From CBDCIS01 sp965217565 (lineage in GTDB: Bacteria > Chloroflexota > Dehalococcoidia > Lucifugimonadales > CATOSD01): a DNA stretch of 64,000 bases. Each line of letters opens with the position of its first letter. Positions within the stretch are counted from its first letter, which is position 1. The DNA lies in the NCBI GenBank assembly GCA_965217565.1, contig CBDCIS010000003.1, positions 310,001 to 374,000 of the forward strand, in the 5' to 3' direction. A model generated the notes under the pieces. It saw only the letters and a list, made by a program, of their open reading frames with translations. It made no database searches and was not told the origin of the DNA. Shown piece after piece: positions 53,948 through 63,279 of this stretch. A program made the position numbers and the translations under genes.

Positions 53948-54363
53948 ATGAATCCAAAGGTCGTCGCCTACATCACCGCTGGCCGTCGGCTCTTGGTGTT
54001 CGAGCATGTGAGGTTCACGGAGGCGAGAGTGCAGGTAGTCCAAGGAACCGTAGAGGAAGGAGAGACGCCGAAAGACGCAGTGATGCGGGAGGCTGAGGAG
54101 GAGACTGGATGAAAGGTCTGACGTTCATAGGCTTTCTTGGCTGCGAAGAGTATGAACTTTGCCGCTGCGGGTCTCACGAGAGGCAGCAGCGCTTGTATTA
54201 CCACCTCGGCCTAGAAGGGCCACCGGTGGAGCGATGGCGGCACAATGAAGAACACCCTTCTGACGGATCTGCACCCATAGAGTTCGAGCTCTACTGGGTG
54301 TCGCTCGATGAGGTCCCTCATCTGGCGGCGGGTCAAGACAGATACTTGCAAGAGTTGCGGTAA
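53948..54363 (+). pseudogene. Frameshifted Nudix hydrolase
   Basis: The first frame reads NPKVVAYITAGRRLLVFEHV and the Nudix box GTVEEGETPKDAVMREAEEETG, then meets a TGA at 54110. The rest of the protein (LTFIGFLGCEEYEL, RLYYHLGLEGPP, FELYWVSLDEVPHL) is open in another frame from 54109. A one-base loss within ETGL explains it. As it stands the box lacks its final hydrophobic residue. A sequencing error is possible. Confidence 0.75.
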
Positions 54364-54509
54364 AGTAGCATAATCCGGCTGGCCAGGTCCCACCGCCCAC
54401 GAGTGCCGTAAGGCACGAACTCAGCATTGTTGACCGGGACCTAAAAGCAGAGTCAGTTGGGCAAAGACAGCGGCAATAGGAATCCCAAGTTTGAATCTGG
54501 AGGTCAAAT

Positions 54510-55085
54510 ATGAACTGCGAACCCCCGTTGTGGGTGATCGTTACCGGCCCTCCGGCAGCAGGCAAGACAACTCTGGTCAGACGGATAGCCCAGGACCTGA
54601 GGATTCCCTTATTCGAGAAGGATGTCTTTAAAGATGTCCTTTATCAAACCCTGGGCTTTGGCGATAAAGACTGGTCTCGGTGAATCGGAATGAGCGCGAT
54701 CAACTTGTTGTTTATCACTGCCGGTCGAACGCTGCAGACGGGGGCATCGCTGGTCACCGAGAGCAATTTCTACAGGCAGTTCTCCTCTGAGCGAGCCGAA
54801 GAAATCGCGGATAACGCGAAAGCGAGGGTCGTCCAAGTGCATTGCTCAGCCCCTCCAGACATCTTGGTGAAACGAAATGCAAGTCGCCTTACCCCTTCCA
54901 AACTGCGCCCTGGCCACCATGTGATGCCATCCGAAGAATTGCTGGAAGGAATCAGATCTGGGACTTGGGAGCCGCTAGATATTCCTTCAAAGACCATTCG
55001 CGTGGACACTTCTAGCTCCTTCGACTATGCAAATATCCTACAGAGCATATATAAGGACGCTCCCCATTTGAGCCGCGATGGATAG
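54510..55085 (+). pseudogene. P-loop kinase-like gene with an in-frame TGA
   Basis: The ATG with GGAGG starts LWVIVTGPPAAGKTTLVRRIA, a Walker A kinase, followed by IPLFEKDVFKDVLYQTLG and DKDWSR. TGA at 54681-54683 interrupts, and the same frame continues IGMSAINLLFITAGRTLQTG and later VVQVHCSAPPDILVKRNASR and IRVDTSSSFDYANIL. CGA to TGA would explain the break. The full protein (about 190 residues) resembles zeta-toxin or AAA-type small-molecule kinases. An internal start at 54690 would give a product without the P-loop. Confidence 0.75.
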
Positions 55086-55243
55086 GTCATTGACCTTCGG
55101 GAGCTTCAAAATGTAGTATACGCGCTCAGGGATCGCCATGAGGCAACAGAGTGTTACCTGGCAATTGTCCTCGCGTCCCTCAGCAAAAGGGTTTCAAGCA
55201 CAAGGAGTTGCTCGCGCTGCGGAATTGGCCGAGATCTTGAGGA

Positions 55244-55483
55244 GTGCGGGAGTTCCTTCTGGACCAGGGTTTCGACCGGTGCCAGCTATCGGTTTACCTG
55301 CGCTTCTGCGCCGGCAAAGAACAGGCGGAGGTTTACACGAGGCGAGTGCAGGCCGCGCTGCCGGCATCTGGGAACGTCCAGATAATCCACTTCACGGACA
55401 AGCAGTATGAAAACATCGTCAGTTTCGACGGCCCGGTGCGGCAGTCAGCCGGCAAAAATCCGGAGCAGTACACACTATTCTGA
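55244..55483 (+). pseudogene. 5'-truncated Cas2-like remnant
   Basis: 79 residues from a GTG: REFLLDQGFDRCQLSVYLRF, CAGKEQAEVYTRRVQAALPASG, NVQIIHFTDKQYENIVSF and a C-terminal NPEQYTLF. This is the middle and end of a type II-C/V-like Cas2. The first strand with the catalytic Asp (usually VMFDLP) is absent, so it is non-functional as a nuclease. No cas1, effector gene or repeat array is seen nearby. Confidence 0.7.
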
Positions 55484-56240
55484 CGCCGTGGCCGCCGTTT
55501 TTTTGCTAACAACCAACTGCCGGGCCAAGCCTGTTTCCAAGCTGGCTCAGCAGCTGACTATTATAGCCGAGGGGAGATCGGGGAGCAACGGCAACCGGCG
55601 GTGCGCGCAGGGTCTTTCGATTATTGCAATCGGGGCAAGCCCGCTCGACCTGAACATGTCGAAAGACCATCCGCCAATCCCACATCCCCTGAATCCCACA
55701 ATCGCAAAACCCCCGTAGGGGCTCGCCGCTCGGCAACCCTGATTCTGACCAGGGCCTTTCTAAAGTTCCCTCTCCCCTTCGTGGGAGAGGGTTAGGGTGA
55801 GGGGGCGGGCCCCGTGCAAGTCTGTCACCCTCATCCTAACCTTCTCTCATCAAGGGAGAAGGGACTTCCGAGACACTTCTTATGACGTTTGTGACGACTT
55901 TGGAAAGGCCCTGGATTCTGACAACACCTCCTTGACATACACGAACACTCGTGCTACCATGTCCCTATTCACGCACACGCTGCCGCCACGTAGCAGCTCG
56001 AACACACAGACATCCTGTATAGAAGACGAACTCATCCCCAATATCTCTGAATCGTCAGATCCTGATTCTGACGACAGTGCAAAACCCACAGAGAGGAGTG
56101 TCTCATTTCCTGTACAAACAACCGCAACCCTACTACATTCCAACTCAGAAACATCCCCTAAATCCTCTCACAGCATCACAGACCCCAAGTAGAGGTGAGA
56201 CACAATGAATCAAAATGAGACACCCACAGGCGTTTTGCCG
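55484..56240. other. Repeat-rich stretch without a convincing gene
   Basis: It contains the inverted repeat GGTCTTTCGA (55611-55620) with TCGAAAGACC (55659-55668, again at 56285), generic intergenic hairpins (TCTCCCCTTCGTGGGAGAGG near 55772), and a promoter-like motif at 55932-55960. The motif is TTGACA, a 17-bp spacer with CGAACACTCGTGC, then TACCAT directly followed by G to make ATG. A 77-codon Ser/Thr-rich frame (55959-56192) follows but resembles no protein. Confidence 0.4.
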
Positions 56241-56269
56241 TCAGCGAGTACATCCCGAATCCGACAACG

Positions 56270-56430
56270 CCTGCACGCGAACAATCGAAAGACCTTGGCG
56301 GTACGCGGGGGAACGGCCCAGGCGGTTGCAGTCGGAGCTGTTGGGCGCACCGATGACCAGCGCCAGTTCAGTGAGCCGGGCCAGCTCCTTGACCGCGCTT
56401 GTCGAAGTAACATAACAGATGGTACAACTA
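56270..56430 (-). pseudogene. Internal fragment of ispH (HMBPP reductase)
   Basis: The minus-strand frame reads CTICYVTSTSAVKELARLTE then LALVIGAPNSSDCNRLGRSP. This aligns with the TICYAT…AVK-LA…VVG-NSSNSNRL core of IspH (LytB), the 4Fe-4S enzyme of isoprenoid synthesis. Only about 50 residues remain, with no start and no flanking parts. A related DNA segment (CTTGTCGAACTAACACAACG) occurs again near 58055. Confidence 0.6.
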
Positions 56431-56496
56431 TCGGGGCAGGTCAATGGGCTGGCTCCTGGATGACGCAATATGGTGGGGGCGGGGTTGCTTTGTGGG

Positions 56497-57699
56497 TTAG
56501 CGCATTTTGGCGGCGCGGGGGTGGGTGGCCGCCGCCACTTCCTCAGGCGTCAGACCGGCGAACCGTTGGGGGCGATAGGGCCCCAACACCGCGTCTGCCG
56601 GCGTCCCGTCGCAGATTTCCTGGGCGGCCAACTGGCTCAACGCCGGAGCCAGGGTAACGCCGCTGTGGCTGAGGGCCACGTACAGGTTGGGCGCCTCGGA
56701 CGCAAACCCCATCACCGGATAGCCGTCCAGTGGCATGGGACGCCAGCCCACCGGCACCGGAACGGCCTGAGCACCGGTGAGTCCCGGCAGATGGCGCCGG
56801 GCCCGGGCTAGCAGGTCGTCGGCGTGGGCCTGGGTGTCGTCTTCGGCCAGACTCTCCTGGTCGCCTTCCCCGATCATCAGACGACCGTCGGCGCACTGCC
56901 GCAAATGAATCTCCCGGCGGCCATCGCCCAGGGGCGGCGCGTACACCACCGGCACGTTGTAGAGCAAGGGCGGCAGTGGATTCGTCCGTATCACCACGCC
57001 GGGACTCTCCGCCTGGGGCACGTTGACGCCGGCGAGGGCCGCCAGGCGGGTGGTTCCGGTGCCCGCGGCGATGACCACTGCATCCACATCTCTGGAGCCC
57101 GAGGTGGTTACCAGGCCGTGGATCCGGCCATCATCATACTGCTCGAATCCTTTAACTTCCGTGTCGGTACAAATCTCACAACCCATCTCTCGAAGGCGAC
57201 GCAGGCAGGCATCGACCACCATTTGCGGCTCCACCTGGCCCTCGTTGGGGCTGTACTCGGCGGCGGCCACCGGGCCAACGTCCAGCGCCGGTTCCAGACG
57301 CTTCAGCTCGTCGGCGTCGATCAGACGGGTCGGGTAGCCCCATGATTGGAGCTGCCGTACCCGGGCCACCAACCCTTCTGCGGCCACCGGGTCGGCTTCC
57401 CAGGAAACCTTGCCGCCCCAGCGGAGGCCGACGCTGTCCGGATCTCCATGATCGCCGATGTCAGCGGCGAAACGGGGCCACATTTCCAAGGACCTGCGGT
57501 TCAGGTCGTGATAGCCCAAGGGTTCTTTCGCCCCGGCATTGATCCAGGCAAAGCTGTGGCTCGACGCGCCGTGCCCAGGCTGGCCCTTGTCGATGAGTGC
57601 GACGTGGACGCCTCGCTGGGCCAGACGCCAGGAGATGGCGGCGCCCAAGATGCCGGCGCCAATGACGGCTACGTTTAGAGGTTTCTCGGGAATGACCAT
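56497..57699 (-). CDS. FAD-dependent D-amino-acid/glycine oxidase family protein
   Basis: A 400-residue DAO-fold enzyme: the FAD motif NVAVIGAGILGAAISWRLAQRGVHVALIDKG, then HGASSHSFAWINAGAKEPLGYHDLNRRSLEMW. The C-terminal FAD signature is PVPVGWRPMPLDGYPVMGFA and LYVALSHSGVTLAPALSQL. It probably oxidises a secondary or D-amino acid or glycine derivative; the substrate is unknown. The ATG shares one base with the preceding TGA (TGATG), so it is coupled to the upstream short gene. Confidence 0.88.
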   Translation of the reverse strand: MVIPEKPLNVAVIGAGILGAAISWRLAQRGVHVALIDKGQPGHGASSHSFAWINAGAKEPLGYHDLNRRSLEMWPRFAADIGDHGDPDSVGLRWGGKVSWEADPVAAEGLVARVRQLQSWGYPTRLIDADELKRLEPALDVGPVAAAEYSPNEGQVEPQMVVDACLRRLREMGCEICTDTEVKGFEQYDDGRIHGLVTTSGSRDVDAVVIAAGTGTTRLAALAGVNVPQAESPGVVIRTNPLPPLLYNVPVVYAPPLGDGRREIHLRQCADGRLMIGEGDQESLAEDDTQAHADDLLARARRHLPGLTGAQAVPVPVGWRPMPLDGYPVMGFASEAPNLYVALSHSGVTLAPALSQLAAQEICDGTPADAVLGPYRPQRFAGLTPEEVAAATHPRAAKMR

Positions 57700-57887
57700 C
57701 AGTTGCGTCTCCTTCCACCGTGGGGGCCGCGGTTGCGCGGGCGTTCCAGCAGGGCGCGCACCGATTCACCGCGCACCGCCCGAATGTCATCTTGGTACTT
57801 CAGCATGATGCACACGGTGTCGTCAATGACTTCCGGCTCCAGTTCACGCATGGTCACCGCTATGAGCGTCGATGTCAAGTCCAGCAT
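57699..57887 (-). CDS. Short conserved-looking protein upstream of the oxidase (possibly a 3' remnant)
   Basis: 62 residues (LDLTSTLIAVTMRELEPEVI, IMLKYQDDIRAVRGESVRAL, then an Arg/Gly-rich tail). I do not recognise it. The frame is open further upstream to a TGA at 57922-57924, and beyond that stop the same frame reads like protein (ELQIVSAHLPDAPGQLAQQV). The gene may therefore be an originally longer one broken by a nonsense change. It is coupled to the oxidase by TGATG. Confidence 0.4.
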   Translation of the reverse strand: MLDLTSTLIAVTMRELEPEVIDDTVCIMLKYQDDIRAVRGESVRALLERPRNRGPHGGRRRN

Positions 57888-58229
57888 TTCCGACGCGCCC
57901 GGGATCCTGTAGAGTTCGGTTCACCGCGGTTCCTGGATGAAGGACGTAACCTGCTGTGCCAGTTGACCTGGGGCATCGGGCAGGTGTGCGGAGACAATTT
58001 GCAGCTCCTTCTGATGGTCCGGACACTTCCCTTTCCGCTGGCCGTTCTCCTGTGCTTGTCGAACTAACACAACGGATGGCACAAGGGTCGGGGGCAGGTC
58101 AGCTAGCGGCCCGTTAGTCCCCTAAGGGGGTACTTCTAACATTCGCAGTACGCAATAGACACCAAAGACTCCGGTGCTCGTGGTTGGTTGACTTGAAGCC
58201 TGCGCACAGTCAGCAGTGACCGTCTTCGG
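57888..58229. other. Remnant region with an ispH-related duplicated segment
   Basis: Near 58048-58095, CTTGTCGAACTAACACAACG and GGGGGCAGGTCA match the ispH fragment DNA at 56399-56445. No intact gene is visible. Confidence 0.4.
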
Positions 58230-58440
58230 CTAACTACACCATTCGTGCCCGGCACCATCCTGAGTCCCCCGTACTCGGTGCGCCCCCGATAGAAGGTCTG
58301 TTGGGTGACTCCTATCCGGCGGGAGGCCTCGCCGCCCTTGCCAGGGCCACAAGCGACTCGTCTAGGTCATCGAGCTTGCCCGCCACCCGGCAAATCCGCA
58401 GTTTGAGCACTCGCTGGTAGGGCTGGCTTGTGGCTTGGGC
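58230..58440 (-). pseudogene. IS3-family OrfA remnant
   Basis: Minus-strand translation gives SRRIGVTQQTFYRGRTEYGG, the helix-turn-helix of IS3-type OrfA (compare VARKIGVSEQTYYRWRKEYGGL). Flanking codons include stops and frame changes. No inverted repeats were found. Confidence 0.55.
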
Positions 58441-58499
58441 ATCTCATAGCCCTTAATGTGATGGCATCTGGCATCAAGTTCCCAGAGTCCACCGCACCC

Positions 58500-59750
58500 C
58501 TATGGTAGGCGGCGGATTCTGGGCATGCCGATCGCTGAGGTCAGGGCAAGCAAAGCCAGTATGCTGCCATTCACCAGGAGCGCGCCCTGGGCGCCCAGCA
58601 CGCCCGCCATCCCGCCGATGCTCAGATGACCCACCGGCGCCATCCCGACGCTGAGTGTCCATGAGCCCATGGCCCGCCCCCTCTCCTCATTGGAGACGTT
58701 GGTCTGCATTATCGTCCTGTAGAGGATGTCCGAGGCCGAAGCGCAAGCGTTGATGAACGCCAGTATCAGCAGAAAGACCAGGATGTTGGTGGTCAGAGAG
58801 AATGCCATCTGGCCCAGACCGAATCCCGCTACAATGATGAACGCGATGAGCCCCTTTCGGTTGACGTTGCTGATTCCGGCAAGAAGTACCAGAGCCAGCA
58901 TTCCGCCGCCCTGACGTACGGCGGACATGATCCCGAGCCCCGTAGCTCCAACATCAAGAACGTCCCGCGCAAATACCGGCAGCACGCTCTGGTGGGTGAA
59001 CCCGAAGACCTCCGTAATTGCGGTCATGAACATCATGGCGCGCAGTATACGGTTCTGTCGCAGCACCTGGATGTAGCCCGCAAGGTTTTTCAAGACGGGC
59101 TCGCGATGCATGGGTGCAGCCTGCCCTGCGCTACGTATCGTCAGCATTACTATGGCGGCGACAAGATAGCTCGCGCATATGATCACGTACTGACTTCCTA
59201 TGCCCCAGGTGGTGATGAAAATACCCGCAGACAGCGCCCCAAGGACTCCACCGATCCTCTGGTTCATCGCACTGAGGGCAAGGCCGTTGAGAGCGTGTTC
59301 AGCACCCACTATGTCATAGACGTAGGCGTGTCTTGCGGTCATCAAGAACGCCCAGAACGAACCGGAGGCCGCAACCAAGACGATGACGTACCACACCTGT
59401 GCCATGTCGGTGAGCAGCATCAAAGCCATCGAGCCCGGGATGATGCCGCCTCCCCAGGCGATGATCCTCAGAAAGATGCGCCGGTCCACACGGTCGGATA
59501 CAGCGCCAGATAGGATGCCGAGGAAAAAGAACGGAGCTATGCGGGCGGCGGACGACACGCCGACCATGAACGGCGAATCGGTCATCTCCAGCACCAGCCA
59601 GCCCAGAGCGACGTGCTCCATTCCCATACTGAGCGAATGGAACAGCGAGGCCAACCAGAGGAGCCTGAAGTCGCTGTATCGAAAAGAGCTAGCCCAGCCA
59701 GCGTCTCTTATCAAGGATGCCAAGCGGGATCTCCAAGTCTTGGGCAGCAA
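58500..59750 (-). CDS. MFS transporter (MFS_3/EntS-like)
   Basis: A 416-residue 12-segment carrier. It begins SFRYSDFRLLWLASLFHSLSMGMEHVALGWLVLEMTDSPFMVGV and has the loop motif LSGAVSDRVDRRIF. Similarity is to the drug and siderophore exporter group. The substrate is unknown. IS3 remnants lie on both sides, so the gene may have arrived with mobile DNA. Confidence 0.86.
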   Translation of the reverse strand: MLPKTWRSRLASLIRDAGWASSFRYSDFRLLWLASLFHSLSMGMEHVALGWLVLEMTDSPFMVGVSSAARIAPFFFLGILSGAVSDRVDRRIFLRIIAWGGGIIPGSMALMLLTDMAQVWYVIVLVAASGSFWAFLMTARHAYVYDIVGAEHALNGLALSAMNQRIGGVLGALSAGIFITTWGIGSQYVIICASYLVAAIVMLTIRSAGQAAPMHREPVLKNLAGYIQVLRQNRILRAMMFMTAITEVFGFTHQSVLPVFARDVLDVGATGLGIMSAVRQGGGMLALVLLAGISNVNRKGLIAFIIVAGFGLGQMAFSLTTNILVFLLILAFINACASASDILYRTIMQTNVSNEERGRAMGSWTLSVGMAPVGHLSIGGMAGVLGAQGALLVNGSILALLALTSAIGMPRIRRLP

Positions 59751-60327
59751 TCGCAGGGGTGGAGTGCCCGTGAGAAAGTGAGCGAGGGTTGAACGCCTGT
59801 GCGATTAAGTAGTATACACCGCTTGCGTATGAGACTATAGCGCGGTAACGGCGTCTTTTGTGTCGTTGTTCTACTATAACGCCAGTAGCTAACTGGTCGA
59901 GGGGAATGTCACCCCATGGATGGAAGGAGTGACATTGACTCAGAAGGTGTTGGCAACCAGCAAAAGTGGGACACTTGAAGAGCAGAGAGGTCAGGTATGG
60001 TTTTGAAGTTTGGTCAACTCCCTGAGAGCTTTGTTGTACCGTCTTCTCCGTGACCACGTCAATGACGGAGTGGGAGGTCATGCCCCTCTGAAGTCTATGC
60101 GCCAGGATTAAGCAGAAGTAGTCGTCCATGACGAGGAGAAGAGACCCAGGCGGCACGTATCCGGTCAAAGACGTATGGAGCGGCCGGTGGCCGCGGGAGT
60201 TGATGAGAGCTGGTCCTCAGTTCCAGCAACGGTTGACAATCCCGCAATCGAAAGTTGGGGTCGGTCGTTTGCAATGTTAAGCGGCGCACTCAGGGAATAT
60301 GCACGACCGAGCCCAAACGGCCTACCA
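59751..60327 (-). pseudogene. IS3/integrase-core (OrfB) remnant and unassigned DNA
   Basis: At about 60020-60168 the minus strand encodes LLLVMDDYFCLILAHRLQRG and MTSHSVIDVVTEKTVQ. This matches the WYYLLxVMDDYSRxIxxW…M region of IS3-type integrase cores, with the second catalytic Asp. It is truncated on both sides. The rest of the stretch shows no gene. Confidence 0.5.
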
Positions 60328-60723
60328 CTAAAGGTTCTGCACCAAGTTGTCGGGTGCCCGGCACAGGACGGCCACCATCTCCTCGTTGTAGGGATTCTCC
60401 TCGATGTGTGGGGTGTGCGCCGGTACGAAGAGAAAGTCGCCAGGCCCTGCCTCAATCCATTCCTCGAAGTTCTCGCCGAACAACACCCGCACATGCCCTT
60501 GAAGCACGTAGGCTGCGGTCTCTGCCTCCAGGTGGGTGTGAGGCGGGCCCTTTTCCCGGGGAGCTGCTGTGACCTTACCAATCCAGATCTTGGTGGTGTC
60601 GCCCTTTCCGGGCATGATGGCCGGCTCACGCACCATGCCGGGCGTCTGGGCGGTTTCCGTGGCGTCGCCCACAGCATGTACCACGTAGGGCTTGAGGCTA
60701 GTTTGCTGTTCCGTGGCCCTCAT
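60328..60723 (-). CDS. Cupin-domain protein
   Basis: 131 residues with a single cupin barrel. Motif 1 is GPPHTHLEAETAAYVLQGHVRVLFG (two His and Glu metal ligands), and motif 2 is GPGDFLFVPAHTPHIEENP. Small cupins act as dioxygenases, isomerases or sensors; none can be chosen. The ATG at 60723 has AAGGAG eight bases upstream; a longer frame is not supported. It is divergent from the phosphotriesterase-like gene. Confidence 0.85.
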   Translation of the reverse strand: MRATEQQTSLKPYVVHAVGDATETAQTPGMVREPAIMPGKGDTTKIWIGKVTAAPREKGPPHTHLEAETAAYVLQGHVRVLFGENFEEWIEAGPGDFLFVPAHTPHIEENPYNEEMVAVLCRAPDNLVQNL

Positions 60724-61036
60724 AGTCTTTACTCCTTGTTTCGTTTTGCCGAATCCAATACGGCTGAGGGGAATGGATTTCGCGCCGACCGTTGTTGCCG
60801 TACTGGATGTAGGAGTCCCGCCAGCCATGATACAGCATCGCGCGGTCCAGCACAAAATCGCTGTCCTCTGAAGCGCCATAAGCATTTCGCTCCTTCTATC
60901 GCCTGTTGTAAGGATTGCACTGACTCTGGTGGGGCGATTTGTTGATTCTATCAACGTAGAATGAAGCCAACCCCTGTATAATCCGGTGAGAGCTAGCCCT
61001 GCAATCAAGACTGCATGGACCAACTGGAGGTGTCGT

Positions 61037-61996
61037 ATGGCAATCATAAACTCCGTGCTAGGGCCATTGGATACGGTGAACCTGGGGTTCACTTTGCCCC
61101 ATGAACACCTGATCGATTCGTCCGCCGGCATCCGGACTACGTATTACGAGCTGGAATTCCGCGACAAGGCCCTGGACATGGCCTTGGAGTCCTTCAACGA
61201 AGCCAAGAAGGGCGGAGTCGATACCGTCGTCGAAGTTTCCCCAATGGACCTGGGGCGGGACGTCGTTCTCATGAAGGAGGTTTCTGAACGAACGGGGGTA
61301 CACTTCATTTGTTGCACCGGTTGCTGGCTGGACGTTCCGCGGAGCTTCTGGAACAGGGACAAGGACTTCATCGCAGACCTTTGGGTGCGGGAAATTGAGC
61401 AAGGGATTGACGGTACGGGGATCAAGGCCGGTATCATTAAAGTAGCCACCAGCGACCCGATTACCGAGCAGGAAGAGTTGATGCTGCGGGCCTCGGCCCG
61501 GACACACCTGCGCACCGGCGTTCCAATTACTACCCACACGCCCGCGGAGTCCCGGATAGGCGAAGAGCAGGTGCGAATCCTGAAAGAGGAGGGAGTTGAG
61601 CCCCATCAGATATACGTGGGACACATCAATAACACTCTTGACCCAGATTACCACCGGGAGTTGGCCCGACTCGGGGTCTGGCTGGGCTGGGACATAAACA
61701 ATCCCTTCGACCGCCCCAACCTGCCTCCGTGGGAGCAGAGGACCGACTATCTGAAAGAGCGGTTGGACGAAGGCCTGGCCTCCAACATGATGCTGTCCCA
61801 TGACTGGAACATTGTGCTTTCCCGTATCAGTTCGCCGGGGATGCCCAGTAGGGACCAGAACCCCGACGGATACCTCTGGCTTAGCCGCGCTGTCATCCCC
61901 AGGCTGATGGCGTCGGGGGTTCCGGGAACTGTCATTGACCGGATGATGATCGAAAACCCCAGGAGATACTTTGAGGGTGTGCGCCCGTCTGACTAA
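61037..61996 (+). CDS. Phosphotriesterase-family metal-dependent hydrolase
   Basis: A 319-residue amidohydrolase-fold enzyme. Metal ligands are in FTLPHEHLIDSS (HxH), the carboxylated Lys in AGIIKVATSDPIT, His in PITTHTPAE and YVGHINNT, and Asp in MMLSHDWN. Members hydrolyse phosphotriesters or lactones; lactonase or other roles are equally possible. The ATG has GGAGGTG six bases upstream. An M19 dipeptidase follows, suggesting a small catabolic unit. Confidence 0.88.
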   Translation: MAIINSVLGPLDTVNLGFTLPHEHLIDSSAGIRTTYYELEFRDKALDMALESFNEAKKGGVDTVVEVSPMDLGRDVVLMKEVSERTGVHFICCTGCWLDVPRSFWNRDKDFIADLWVREIEQGIDGTGIKAGIIKVATSDPITEQEELMLRASARTHLRTGVPITTHTPAESRIGEEQVRILKEEGVEPHQIYVGHINNTLDPDYHRELARLGVWLGWDINNPFDRPNLPPWEQRTDYLKERLDEGLASNMMLSHDWNIVLSRISSPGMPSRDQNPDGYLWLSRAVIPRLMASGVPGTVIDRMMIENPRRYFEGVRPSD

Positions 61997-62157
61997 CCGG
62001 TAGCTTCCGCCGTCCATGGAACTCAAGGCCCTCGTCAGTTACCCTGACGCCTCTTGCCGGTGCCTGGAAGCTGTGATGGAAGGCTGGGGGCACCGGCCCC
62101 GATACCGATAATATTTTTAGGAGGGACCATTGTGGTCGCCTCGAACGGAGTTGCATT

Positions 62158-63279
62158 ATGACGCGTGGCCGATTCCACCTCGTCAGTCAAGTGGGCCGTG
62201 TCCCCTCCTTGACCGTGCCTCTCGACGGGCAGCAGGAAATCAGGTTTCAAGGCTTGATGGAAGAGTCGATAATGATCGACCTTCACCAGCATCCGATGGT
62301 CCTGCCCGAAGACTTCAGCCAGTACTGGGAGTACCTGCGCAGCGACAACTACGTCTGGGGGTATGACTCGGTCCGAGAAGGCGGTTTTACCGCCGTTGGA
62401 ACAGCCAACGTCTTTCGCGGGATGCTGTACACCAGCGAGATGTCCTTCATCCGATTTTCCGATCTGTTGGACGAGATCAGTATGATGATTTCGGACATTT
62501 CACGGCATGACGACGCGCTCCTGGTCAACAACGCAGCCGAGATAGAGTCGGCAAAGCAGCAGGGCAAGGTGGGGTTCTTGCCCACGGTGGAGCACCTGGC
62601 CATCGGCAATGAGCTAAAGCTGGTGGACATTCTCTATAACACTGGGATACGGCTGGCCGGCCTGACCTACAGCCGCAAGGCGTTCATAGGAGACGGTATC
62701 TTCGAACGCAACGACGGAGGCCTTAGTGAGTTCGGGCTGGAGGTCGTTCAACGTATGAATGAATTGGGAATGGCTGTCGATGTGTCCCACGCATCGTTCC
62801 GCACCGCCATGGACGCCATTGAGGCGTCCAAAACTCCGGTGACCTTCAGCCACGACGGTTCCTACACGCTCGCCAGCGACAGTTTGCAGGCCCGCAGGTT
62901 GAGAAAGGACGAGGAGTTGCTGGCCTGCGCCCGAAAGGGGGGCATTATAGGGATAACCGCCGTACCCAACCGGCTCAGCAACGACCCTGAGCAAAGTATC
63001 GAATGCGTGTTGGACCATTACGATTACATGGTCAAACTGGTTGGAGTGGACCACGTTGCTATCGGCACTGATGCTAGCATCGGCGACATGGTGAGAGTGG
63101 GGCAAGTAGTGATGGGCCGCACTGACCCCGCACCGGCGCCCTATCTCAACGGTCTGGAGTCTCCAGCAGATGGTAAGAATATCATCCGTGGCCTCATAGC
63201 CCGCGGCTACTCCGACGAGGACGTCAAGAAAATCGCCGGTGGCAACGCCCTGACATTCTTCAGGCGGATTATGGGGTGA
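62158..63279 (+). CDS. Membrane dipeptidase (M19) family protein
   Basis: A 373-residue zinc enzyme. IDLHQHPMVLP supplies the first HxH-type ligands, GFLPTVEHLAIGNEL the bridging Glu, and MAVDVSHASFRTAMDAIEASKTPVTFSHDG the two His. The C-terminal Asp is in VGVDHVAIGTDASIGD. M19 enzymes cleave dipeptides, often with a D-residue. GLTYSRKAFIGDGIFERNDGGLSEFG is typical. The ATG has GGAG at good spacing. No signal peptide is obvious. Confidence 0.88.
   Translation: MTRGRFHLVSQVGRVPSLTVPLDGQQEIRFQGLMEESIMIDLHQHPMVLPEDFSQYWEYLRSDNYVWGYDSVREGGFTAVGTANVFRGMLYTSEMSFIRFSDLLDEISMMISDISRHDDALLVNNAAEIESAKQQGKVGFLPTVEHLAIGNELKLVDILYNTGIRLAGLTYSRKAFIGDGIFERNDGGLSEFGLEVVQRMNELGMAVDVSHASFRTAMDAIEASKTPVTFSHDGSYTLASDSLQARRLRKDEELLACARKGGIIGITAVPNRLSNDPEQSIECVLDHYDYMVKLVGVDHVAIGTDASIGDMVRVGQVVMGRTDPAPAPYLNGLESPADGKNIIRGLIARGYSDEDVKKIAGGNALTFFRRIMG

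Noticed and set aside
55484..55800. Possible CRISPR array next to the Cas2 remnant
   Set aside because: No evenly spaced direct repeats are seen; only an inverted repeat (GGTCTTTCGA/TCGAAAGACC) and intergenic hairpins.
55797..56192. 131-codon open frame
   Set aside because: It translates generic intergenic hairpin repeats and a Ser/Thr-rich low-complexity tail, with no ribosome site and no family resemblance.
54681..57924. TGA recoding suggested by in-frame TGA in two genes
   Set aside because: Many intact genes here end in TGA, and both cases sit among other broken genes. Nonsense mutation is simpler.
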